Below are positions 1-8,855 of a stretch of 20,693 nt of DNA, piece after piece. The stretch is from Pelargonium cotyledonis (Eukaryota > Streptophyta > Magnoliopsida > Geraniales > Geraniaceae). The notes beneath the pieces were generated by a model that worked only from the letters and a program-made list of their open reading frames with translations, was not told the origin of the DNA and ran no database searches. A program made the position numbers and the translations under genes. The stretch's first letter is position 1, and every line of letters begins with the position of its first letter. The DNA lies in the NCBI GenBank assembly GCA_036897625.1, contig JAYMTA010001302.1, forward strand, positions 1 to 20,693. Direction: 5' to 3'.

Positions 1-454
1 GAGGCCGCGCGCTCCCCCGCCCCCGAGGGTGCAGGGGAGAGTTTGAGAGAGAGAGAGAGAGAGATAGAGAGGAGAGAGAGAGAGAGGAGTGAGAGGAGTG
101 TGAGAGAGGAGAGAGAATTTTCCGGCAAAACTATAAATTTTTCGACGAAGACGATGAATATGTTCTTCCTGAAGAAGAAAGGTTAATAGTGAAAGGCAAT
201 TCGTAATTTCAAAAAAATTTTAGACCGAAATTTTGGAATATTCCGTTAATTTTGACGAAAAAATTGAACGAAACGTTAAATAACATAGTTTAAGAGTGAT
301 AAAAGTTACATACTAATTTTTAGGATAAATATGTGTAACAAGTTTATCTAAGAAGGGTAGTATGTGTAATTTTCCCTAAATGAAGCCTAACTAAGCAATT
401 TCTTTCTCCTCCATCTTATCCTTGTAGTTGAGCAGACCAGAGCTATCTGAAACC
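1..454. other. Noncoding 5' flank of the glycine-rich gene
   Basis: A short GC-rich stretch (1-40) is followed by a GA-rich microsatellite and then AT-rich DNA with no credible reading frame. A pyrimidine-rich run at about 398-426 ends in TTGTAG just before the coding region. It could be a 3' splice site of a 5'-UTR intron or simply leader sequence. No clear TATA box was found. Confidence 0.5.
44..116. repeat. GA-rich microsatellite
   Basis: An imperfect (GA)n tract is interrupted by GAGT and GAGG variants. GA tracts are common in plant promoters and leaders, where BPC/GAGA-binding proteins can bind. That role is only a possibility here. Confidence 0.9.
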
Positions 455-871
455 ATGGGAGACAAACCCAGGTTCAGCTACATCACCAACCATTCCAATT
501 CCAAAAACAACTCCCTCTGGAAATGGAAAGGAATCGATGAACTCAACTGGGGCTGGAACACCAACAAGAAGAAGGAACCAAAGCGGTTCCCCGTATCCGA
601 GTTCCTCACCAGATACGGCCAGGAAGCCGAGAAATTAGTGTTGGGCCCTGGTTTCGGGGTCGGGATCGGCTGCGGCGCCGGCATTGGCCTCGGGCTCGTC
701 GGAGGACTTGGATTCGCCGGCTGTCCATGGAACCACCTCAACCTCGCTTTTGGACTCGGCATGGGTTGCGGCGTCGGACTCGGTGTCGGATACGGCCAAG
801 GTATTGGCGGTGGTTTCACTTTGGACTCTCTGCACTCACATCTATTTTCTAGATCTAACAAGAAAATGTAG
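455..871 (+). CDS. Small glycine-rich protein, function unknown
   Basis: This is a single-exon frame of 138 residues. The ATG at 455 lies in a strong plant context (ACCATGGG); the frame is open further 5' but has no earlier ATG. The first 65 residues are polar with several tryptophans (SLWKWKGIDELNWGWN). Residues of about 68-122 form a Gly-rich hydrophobic block with alternating G-V-G, G-C-G and G-L-G motifs in two arms, split by a PWNHLNL segment. It ends in a short basic tail. The two-arm glycine pattern recalls plant small glycine-rich membrane proteins such as TGD5 (chloroplast lipid import), but this resemblance is from memory and weak. No signal peptide is obvious. Codon use is coding-like: G+C is higher than the flanks and third positions vary. 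The next gene converges on it from the opposite strand, with about 290 bp between stop codons. Confidence 0.7.
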   Translation: MGDKPRFSYITNHSNSKNNSLWKWKGIDELNWGWNTNKKKEPKRFPVSEFLTRYGQEAEKLVLGPGFGVGIGCGAGIGLGLVGGLGFAGCPWNHLNLAFGLGMGCGVGLGVGYGQGIGGGFTLDSLHSHLFSRSNKKM

Positions 872-1164
872 CATTTATTTTTGCTATGGATTTGTCAGTT
901 TCTGCTCCAAGTTTGGTTCATATGCACAATCCTTGTGTTCAATAACAGGCTTTAATGTTCATTGATGTTGTAGATTACAATGTACATCCAGTAGAACCAA
1001 ATTGTTAAGCAAAATCATTCAATTTCTCACTTGAAATTGTCCTTACAATCTGTATGCATATGTGCAATTGCAACCAAACCCGCTACATAGTGTTAAGAAG
1101 GAAAACTAGGTTTCATTTTCTCTGATCGGATTCGGGTTCCCGTTCTTCTAACTCTGATGTTGAA
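872..1164. other. Convergent 3' flanks (glycine-rich gene and LPP)
   Basis: The space between two convergent stop codons should hold both 3' UTRs. AT-rich stretches are present, but I see no unambiguous poly(A) signal pair and no other feature. Confidence 0.5.
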
Positions 1165-4100
1165 TTACCTCGCGCTATAGTTAACCCCATAAATCCGTGT
1201 CCGTTTCTCGTCTTCTTCGTTGTCAGCCCCCGACTCTATATCCTGCCCGTTGCTCACGTTTTCCGGATTACCTGCTTGTGCATTTGAATGCAACTCCGCA
1301 AGCACCTGAAAGTAGCTATATGTCCCCCAGCCTGCAAAAGCGAAACAATAAGAACACTAAAAGGATGTACTTTTGTTTAGGTTGGTTATCTCCTAAGAAT
1401 CCGAATGAACCTTGCGACTTTTTGTTAAAACCATACCTAGTGTGTGATATGGGGGAGGGAAGAACTGTAGATAGCAAACTGTAGCTACCACAAGTCCTGA
1501 ACAGAATGTCATTTTAATCATCAACTAACTAGGCACAGAATATGTACTTAAATACTGCCCAATGGCATATGACGATATGAGAACGAGATGAACCTATTAG
1601 GCCTCCTGCAAACACATCCTGCCAGTGGTGCCAATAGTCATCTACTCGAGAAATCCCGACAAGGCACGCTCCCAGTAGAGGAAAAAAGACGATGCAGAGT
1701 TTTGCAACATGACCTCGTTGGTCAAATACTTGGATTTTCCCAGATAAGTATAGTGATAAAAACGTCAGGCCAGCAAACGACCCTAACATTAAATCCAATT
1801 TCAATAACCACTGTTTAGCATAAAAATAAATGATCACTGGGCACTAGATGTACAGAAAAATAAAGTGCCACCTACATGAAGTATGTCCACTTGGGAAGCT
1901 CTTATGGCCTTCTCTTACTACGCTTTTCTTTCCGTGGCAAACAACATTTCCCAACTGATCATAAACCTAAGAAGCAAATGCATATTGTAATGATAAAAGA
2001 GAGGGGAAGACCAGCTACGTAAAAGATGGAAAAAAAAAGTGGTCCCGAAAAAACATACTTCTTTCCCATCAGGGAAACAACGCCAAAAGAAGTCTGGTCG
2101 AGGCCGACCAACTGCATCTTTAATCGCATCTGTAATAACTCCTGTTATTACAACAGAGAATAAGAGACCTGTACTAGCAAAAAAAGTAGAGCATCAATCA
2201 ATATATCATAAACTTCATTTCGACTGACAGTACAATATTTCTATAAATAATTAACACTACAGAAATACATGAGATTATCACCTAGTATGGCATGATGAAG
2301 ATCATAGACATCTCTCCTCCGCAGATATATGGCAAGAAAAATCACCGCGGGCAAGAAAATCGCATATATCTAATCATCAAACCCGCGCATTAAAGTCACT
2401 GCTCATATGACTGCTGCTAAAACTGGGGTCAAAATTTTAATATACAGCAGAAGAAAAACTTACTGGAACAACCCAGATGGGCACACTATTACTTTTTAAG
2501 GGATATTTGAGATCAGTCATCATATCCTTCCCAACAAAGCGATAAAAGGGATCAATAACGTTAAGCCCGATTTCAATCAAGATAAGTAGAGCAAGTATCA
2601 TCCAGTCATACATGTGTCTCCTTGCAACTACAGTTCCGTGGGATTGTACAGTATGTGATCTAAGCTGAGTCTCCATCAGTTTATACTGTTAAAAAGCATA
2701 CCACAGAGTAAGGACAATAGTGGAAGGATTTAAAAAAGTGGCATTGTAATGCCAAGAAAGTTTGTGGCATGGGGGTAAAGCTCATTTCGTTCCCCCGTTT
2801 TCTTCGTATCTTGTTTTTTTCAATAAATATAACCAGTAGGGGTCTAGGGCAAACCCCACACCATCTCAAGAGGCTTCTCTGGAAGAATCAAAGGAGAGAA
2901 CCCTTTATTTAGGGTACACAAGAGTTGACAAATATTAGATGATCAATATACAAAAGGAGATGAGCTATACTTGAACAACGGAGACACTGAAGTCTTTTAA
3001 GGAAAAAATGTCGCATATTTACAACAACAAAGTTAAAGGTAGACATATTCTAAATAAATGAATAAATGATTTGAGATAATTAGTTAAACCCTTCTCTGAC
3101 TAGAGAGTAAAACTTTTCTTTTCAGCGTCTCTTATTTGTTACTAGCTGAAAGAAGACTAACGGTTCCCAAACACATGTATAAGCCGAACCTTCAAAAGCC
3201 CTAAATATTGGCCCTGGTCATTCAAATATGGTAAACAAGAAGTACCTCTTTGTTCTTTTGCTCTAGCAATGGGACTTCAATGGGCAAACGACAACCATTA
3301 CTCTTTGCAGAAGTTCCCAGCTCTTGGTTCGGTACATCCTCAAAACACCAAAAAAAAAAAAAAAAAAAAAACCCAAATAAAACATCAATTTTAGATGTTA
3401 TTAATGACTGAATAAATTTAAGGCCAAGTTGATGTAACTCTACAGGTAAATACAAGTTTTAAAGTAGTTAGCTTATTTTGACTCAAACTTGTCATTGACT
3501 CACAAGTATTTGCTACTGAATCAACTTCTTTTGAACATGTACATTAAAATGATATTTTTAGATCTTGCTAATATTTGCTGAATTTTCATAATCAATTCAG
3601 AATTGTAGTGAACCCAGGCTGAAACTTTGGCATTCAAGGACATGGATATATCATATAGCTAAATTTAGCAGAGAACATGTTATATGAGTGGAGGACGCCA
3701 TTCTATTCTTTACTGCAATAAGCATAGCAAGTTGAAGTTTCAGTGTTATAACACCTACTAGTGCCAGAGGCCTCATATTCATTAGGTTGGTTTATAACAA
3801 GCATCATCTAAACTAATAATATGCATAATTTGTGATAGAGGCTTCATACTAAGTTCATTTACTACTCGAAAGATTCATGTTATCATTTTAAATATCATCT
3901 TGGACAAGTTCTCTTGATATTTGAATTGATCAGTCAGTACGATATGACTAATACCTAAAAAGAAGAAATGCAACCAACAAAGCTAAAGGAGTGAACACCA
4001 ATGAACGACTCCCGAAACATTGAAGGTAAATGACATGAAGTCTGAGGAGTGAGAACATCACTAAATCCCTCGCTTTGATATCAATTTTTTTATCGCGTAC

Positions 4101-7100
4101 TATATGTAATGGTTAAAGAAATTTGTATCTCATAATATGCATACAATAAGGCATGTATTCCTCAACATTATTGATAACAGTAGCACTTGAAAGTATACCA
4201 GCATTAAATTTAAAGCTAAGAACCCAACAACAAAAGTACAAGCCACATAGAGCATACCTGATAACAAATGTGTGCAAGTAACTTAAGCCACACACCTAAA
4301 GTGCGACAGTAATGTAAGCTACATACACACCCAACAACAAAAGTACAAATCACATACAGCATACCCGATAGCAAATTAATGTGTGCAAGTAACTTAAGCT
4401 ACGCACCTTAAAGTGAGACAGTACTGTAAGCTACGGTCACATCATAAAATACAGAGCGTCCCTTACTCTCCAAATGTGTGCAAGTAATATAAGCTGTGCA
4501 CCCAAAGTGCACCAATATTGTGAGCACCACAAACATCACAAAAGACTGCGTGAGACGTTCAAAGTCGAACACCCTTGCTCTCTAAATGTGCCCAAGTAAT
4601 TTAAGCTATGCACACATCATAAAAAACTGTGTGAGGCATTTGCTCTCCAAGTGTACGCAAGTAATTTAAGCTATGCACCCAAAGTGCACCAGTATTGTAA
4701 GCTATGCACATATCATAAAAGACTGAACGTAACGCATTTGACGTAAAGCAGAGCGCCCTTGCTCTCAAATGCGCACAAGCAATTTAAGCTATGAACCCAA
4801 AGTGCGCCTGTAATGTAAGTTACACATACATCATAAAAGACTGAGCGTGAGGCGCTCGACAAAAAATCAAATGGCATTGGTATCCGAACATGTGCAAGTA
4901 ACTTAAACTATGCACCCATTGTACAGAGTAGGACAACATTATGCTACATATCCAACAACAAAAGTATGCCAACATTCAGCTCTGTACCTGACAGCAAACA
5001 CCGAACAAGTGGGTGCTCAAGCCAAATGTTGACCACCCACGTGAAAGTACATAAGCATTAAGCAACGTCCCCGAACACAATACACCAAACAAGTGGGTCC
5101 TTAGGTCGAACGTTGACCACCCACATGAAAGTACACAGTCAGTAAGCCATGCATCCAAGCACAAAACATCGAACAAGGGGGGTAAGTGGAGATTCCTCTC
5201 CCAAATACCTCAAAAGCACAAAATGACCAAACAAAGTTTAAGACAGATAATAATAGGAGACCGGGCAAGTATTGAAAGCTACATAGGTATAGAAGAAGTG
5301 ATATGCCAAAATCAAGACTATATTGATAGAAAATGCAATAAGGCAATTATGCAACCCAAAATGATATATATATAAAATGATCACACTCAACATGACTAAT
5401 TAATCATAGATGTATGAGGAAGCATGGAGGAGCAAGGACAAGCCAAATGCTGAAGAATTCAGGCTCATTTTAAGTATTACTCTCCTCGTCCTGAAAAAAA
5501 AGACCTGCGGACGAGAAGAGTGGACCCTTCGGTATGTTGTAAAGGACAAAAGTTACATCCATTTGACATGATACAGAGGACAAAACCCACAATGTTACAT
5601 GAATATGATGGAGAAAGCTGAACCTGTTACACTACCCAAATAGATTAGAGAAGGCAAGACACCTAGTATTTGGACCTATAACCATATAGGATGAACAACG
5701 CTATGCATATTTAAATACCATAGCATTCACCTAACAGCTTATGCACATAAAAATATAAGTCGCACTCATGTTATAACTACATAGGCTGAACAACGTCGTA
5801 CAAATACGTGGACTAAATGACAATCAAGTATAATCTCCATATCCCAATCAGAGAACATCTGGAATCGGAAGAGTAAGGGGCAACAATTAGGGAACTCCCT
5901 TCGGGCCGAACAGCAAGCAAGAAGCCCATAAAGGATGAGTAGACTTAAAGACCTATAAGGTCCTAACAAATCAAGAGAGATCTTAATGGCTGAACAAGGT
6001 ATAAGCCACCTACGAACTAAGGATTGGAAAAGGGAATCTATTGTACAAAGAATAAGAAACAAGGAAACCTAATTTTACAAGGAATAGGTAATTAGGAAAA
6101 ATCTTCAACACCCAGTTAGTATAAATATGAGACTATCCCAAAGGTATAGACTAAGCTTTAACAATTATTAGTACTTTATATTATTCCCCCAATGTAACGA
6201 TAGCTGATTTGAGCATCAGAGGGGTCTAAGAGGGAAAACCTCCCTCTGAGACTTTGTTTTCTGGCCCTCCACAGGATATGATCCGTATTAGATGTGATTC
6301 AGATGAGTGTTGCTCTCATGCAGCAACACACGTGATGTGAATGCTTCATCACAAACAATACACACATTTAAACGCTCCCTCTCCTAAAAATTCTAGGTTA
6401 TTTGCACAACTAGAAATGGTAAAAGCTACACTTGCAATCAGAACAGAGATACAAACCAGAAGACGACATAAAATGGGTGAAGACAAGACATGATGAATTG
6501 CTCAAATTATAATGGGACTTCTCAAGATCTTAAAGTATAAAGGGAGTAAATTTTTTCTAAAACTTATCATCCAATCATGATTCTCAATGGCTAATTCATC
6601 TGCCATCCTACAAAACTAAAAAGTTTCTTGCATTAATAGCTAAGTTGGAACTGAAAACAAATCTGTTATAAAACTCTACAAGTTGTGTAATGGAAATTTA
6701 CAAGTCTCAAGTCAGTGAAGTTCCTTATTTTCTGTTTTAAGCCACAAAAACCAGCTTCAGCATACTCTTAGCAGAAGCAGACAAACCAAGTTTCTCCATC
6801 TATTACCCAGACAATGCATCAACCAATTCATAAAGTAATCACTCATGTGACCCTTCAAAGTTAGCATATAAGCTCTAATCAACCTTCCAAACATCAGTCA
6901 CAAGAAAAAGAAATACTCCATAGTAAACAAATTCTGTATTGCATGAAACAAGATTACAAGAACAAAAGAGGCAAAACAAAATTAAAAACTAAAAACCAAA
7001 GAATTCATTTGTTCTTGGTCTAAATTATATGGAATCAAAACCCAAAGAATGGCATTGGAAACAAGACAATGGGAAGTGACCGAAGAGAGACTCAGATGAG

Positions 7101-7235
7101 AAGTGATTGTCAAATACGTTTACAAGAATTGCGAAAACCAATCAAAAGCAATCACCAAGAAAACATGAAATTACTAACCTGAAAGAAGCTGAAATTATGA
7201 AGCCATTGAAGAGATCCGAAATCCCAGGCAGGCAT
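1165..7235 (-). CDS. Lipid phosphate phosphatase (PAP2 family), eight coding exons
   Basis: It dephosphorylates phosphatidic acid or diacylglycerol pyrophosphate in membranes (family knowledge). Coding exons on the minus strand are 7235-7179, 2685-2464, 2369-2282, 2168-2059, 1966-1876, 1782-1594, 1496-1437 and 1331-1165. Every junction is GT-AG and all phases agree, giving 327 residues. An internal start at 2676 would give 305. Numbered in the 305-residue form, the three PAP2 signatures are intact: C1 K117 to R124-P125, C2 PSGH at 162-165, and C3 S212-R213, H219, D223. About six hydrophobic segments fit the family fold, and the early [10 protein letters not shown] motif and PPPYH are typical of plant LPPs. 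The first exon ([11 protein letters not shown]...) is the least certain: it rests on an in-frame CAG/GTTAGT donor and an AACAG acceptor 4.5 kb away. The C-terminal tail is acidic and poorly conserved. It is head-to-head with the PB1 gene. Nothing suggests a pseudogene. Confidence 0.9.
3350..3371. repeat. Poly(A) run of 22
   Basis: This is an uninterrupted A run followed by CCCAAATAAAA. It may be a simple-sequence tract or the tail of an old retroposon. I could not find matching target-site repeats. Confidence 0.85.
4260..4930. repeat. Degenerate tandem array, units about 60-120 bp
   Basis: A motif like GTGTGCAAGTAACTTAAGCT recurs near 4272, 4382, 4476, 4588, 4651, 4771 and 4891, so the spacing is 110, 94, 112, 63, 120 and 120. 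Between copies, other elements recur: CACCCAAAGTGCACCAGTA, TGTAAGCTA, ACATCATAAAAGACTG and (G)CGTGAGGCG. The full unit seems to be about 110-120 bp, with shorter units arising by internal deletion. Copies are diverged, so the array is old. It sits in the inferred LPP first intron. Confidence 0.8.
5000..5180. repeat. 84-bp tandem repeat, two and a bit copies
   Basis: CCGAACAAGTGGGT-like starts fall at 5001, 5085 and 5169, exactly 84 bp apart. Each full unit contains GTTGACCACCCAC followed by TGAAAGTACA. The third copy is cut after its first dozen bases. The period is a multiple of three, so an accidental open frame reads through it on the minus strand. It is adjacent to, but distinct from, the array just before it. 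Confidence 0.85.
5760..6270 (+). mobile_element. LTR-like remnant (possible solo LTR or TRIM)
   Basis: A TATA-like AGTATAAATA lies at about 6119. It is followed about 70 bp on by GCTGATTTGAGCATCAGAGGGG and GGAAAACCTCCCTC (about 6201-6245). This order resembles the U3-R-U5 layout of many plant LTRs, whose R/U5 carries a TGACTTGAGCGTCGGAGGG-type motif. That comparison is from memory. I could not place both LTR ends or a primer-binding site, so the limits are approximate. Its orientation is opposite to the surrounding LPP gene. Confidence 0.35.
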
Positions 7236-7381
7236 TGTGAAAACAAGGCTCATGCAAAAATGCACAACAAAATCTACGAAATGAAATAATGACAGAGGAA
7301 GCTTCGCATAGCCAGTTAGGCATGCTTCACACGATCGCACTCGCAAATCAACAAAAAAAAGAAGCAGATGGTTTGTAAATT

Positions 7382-7402
7382 AGAATAATAATAATAATAA
7401 TA
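7382..7402. repeat. (AAT)n microsatellite
   Basis: About six to seven AAT units in the LPP 5' region. Confidence 0.85.
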
Positions 7403-7428
7403 GTATTAAAAAATATATCCTTATCCAG

Positions 7429-7450
7429 AATATATAATTTTTTATATAGT
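7429..7450 (-). promoter_or_regulatory. Candidate TATA region for LPP
   Basis: Read on the minus strand, this stretch gives CTATATAAAAAATTATATATTC, about 200 bp upstream of the proposed LPP start codon. The region is generally AT-rich, so it is only a candidate. Confidence 0.25.
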
Positions 7451-7569
7451 ATACAAATAACCCTCTCAGTCAAACATATAACTTGCCCACATGTATTATT
7501 ACTATCTAGCCTCATACCACGCCTGAGAGGAGTCTCGAACATGAGTCCTCAAAGCTTGCCCCAAACCTT

Positions 7570-8163
7570 TATTCGGCTACGGTTGTTCTTGATTTCAGAG
7601 CGACGACTATATCTTAATTTTACATGTATCAAAATTGCGGTCTTTCTTGTTTAGACAACGAGTTCTTACTTTGATAGCAAGTTTATGTTTTGTTACGGTT
7701 TATTTGTTAGTGGCGGCGTAGATTCACAATAGTTTTTCTGGTCGGTGTGTGCGCAGGGCAACAAGAGGTATGTAGTTGCAGAGAAAGAGAAGGCGGCCTA
7801 GAAGGTGGTGATTTGGTTAAAGTTATCGGATCAACTTTCTAGTTTGTTGTCATATCAGATGGCATACACAATGGTGACGAGAGGCGGTTGGCAAAGCACT
7901 CCACGTGATCGGCTTAAATTTCTCAAGCAATCATTATTGGTTGTTTGTGCTTCTCAGGTTAGAGGGGAGGATTTCAGTGTCTTCAACTTGATTATTTAAG
8001 CTGATATGGAGAAATCTAATGCCTATGGTTTGATTATTCTTAATGTTTTAGCCATTTTGGCTAATGTTAATTTTCTATTTGTCGGTTGGTTTTCGGTCTC
8101 TTTGTCTTTGTTATCGTCCAATTTGAAGTAATAAAATATTGCTCATTTTGTGTTAAAAAAAAA
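7570..8163 (+). mobile_element. Possible retroposed 3' end with A tail
   Basis: The stretch has a higher-complexity interior with a short open frame (7805-7999, no recognised domain). It ends in AATAAAATATTGCTCATTTTGTGTT followed by A9 at 8155-8163. A canonical poly(A) signal about 20 bases before a genomic A run is the signature of a retroposed transcript or LINE 3' end. I could not identify a target-site duplication or a 5' boundary, so it may instead be the 3' end of an unannotated plus-strand transcript. Confidence 0.3.
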
Positions 8164-8855
8164 GATCCCTTACTATGACTTACTCTTGAATGGAAATTAA
8201 TATTACAACAGTAAAACAACAATCATGAGTTTACGAATCTTTTAAAAGACTGATGGTTTAGACCAAAAAAAATTAACACTTAATCCCACGTTGGCACGAA
8301 TATATTTGTTAAACAACATTGAATGGAGTGGAACGAACATTCTTGTCAAAATATTATTTTAGCTAGAATGACAATTATGTGCAAGTGCAATGTCATAATG
8401 GGAGTCACGAACCTTGAAGAGACGTAGTTGTTAATTCAGAATTAAAGAAAAAATTGTGTTATATGTGAAGCAGATTCATTAAAATATATGAAATTTGATC
8501 CAATGGTTGATATTTGTCGTATTTTGAATTATTATCAATTAAATTTGAGGAACAGTCCTGTTATTTTACAACTTTGATCCGTCTCTCATCCTTTTACCTT
8601 TATTTGCCAAATCAAGTAGGAGTAAACTTACCAGGCAAGGCCTTAACCGCGTCAACATCTTGCCAGTGACACGTAGCTTGTGTATGCCACGTGTAATTAC
8701 CGTTTTTTTTTTTTTTTGGAGGGGAAAGCTCAAACATAACTTAACTTTTATAGTCTCCAACACAAAATGCTTCTTCATAGCGTATTTTTTTAACCTCACC
8801 GTTCCCGAAATCTAATCTACCGCACACTCTCTCAGATCTCCGTCCGGTCACCACA
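8164..8855 (+). promoter_or_regulatory. Upstream region of the PB1 gene
   Basis: An AT-rich promoter-proximal stretch. It contains a CACGTG G-box (8688-8693, within GCCACGTGTAA), a nearby GACACGTAGC element at about 8668 and a T15 run at 8703-8717. The last 40 bases before the ATG are pyrimidine-rich leader (CTCTCTCAGATCTCC). No convincing TATA box. Confidence 0.45.
8688..8693. promoter_or_regulatory. G-box (CACGTG)
   Basis: A palindromic bHLH/bZIP site in an ABRE-like context (GCCACGTGTAA), about 165 bp upstream of the PB1-protein start codon. A match of this length can occur by chance. Position supports it; function is inference. Confidence 0.5.

Larger units (their letters stand above)
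2686..7178 (-). other. Inferred 4.5-kb first intron of the LPP gene
   Basis: The donor is at 7178 (GTTAGT) and the acceptor is at 2686, preceded by a T-rich stretch (CTTTTTAACAG). No coding segment of any recognisable family lies inside on either strand. The short open frames are low-complexity or repeat-derived. The content is AT-rich DNA with an A run, a degenerate tandem array at 4.27-4.91 kb, an 84-bp repeat at 5.0-5.18 kb and an LTR-like remnant near 5.8-6.3 kb. If transcription instead starts just upstream of 2676, this stretch is intergenic. Confidence 0.6.

Noticed and set aside
478-861. Proline-rich open frames on the minus strand opposite the glycine-rich gene (also 635-835)
   Set aside because: They are the antisense readout of Gly codons (GGN gives CCN) and share no family signature. 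The plus-strand frame has the strong start context.
4976-5346. Minus-strand frames with a repeated WSTF...THLFGV pattern
   Set aside because: The repetition comes from the 84-bp tandem DNA repeat, whose length is a multiple of three; no start, splice or homology evidence supports a gene.
5480-5520. Short inverted repeat CTCTCCTCGTC ... GACGAGAAGAG
   Set aside because: Ten of eleven bases can pair with a 19-base loop, but there is no context for an RNA gene, terminator or transposon end; likely chance.
7513-7560. TCTCGAACATGAGTCCTC resembling a tRNA T-arm or box B
   Set aside because: No cloverleaf can be folded around it and no A box sits at the right distance.
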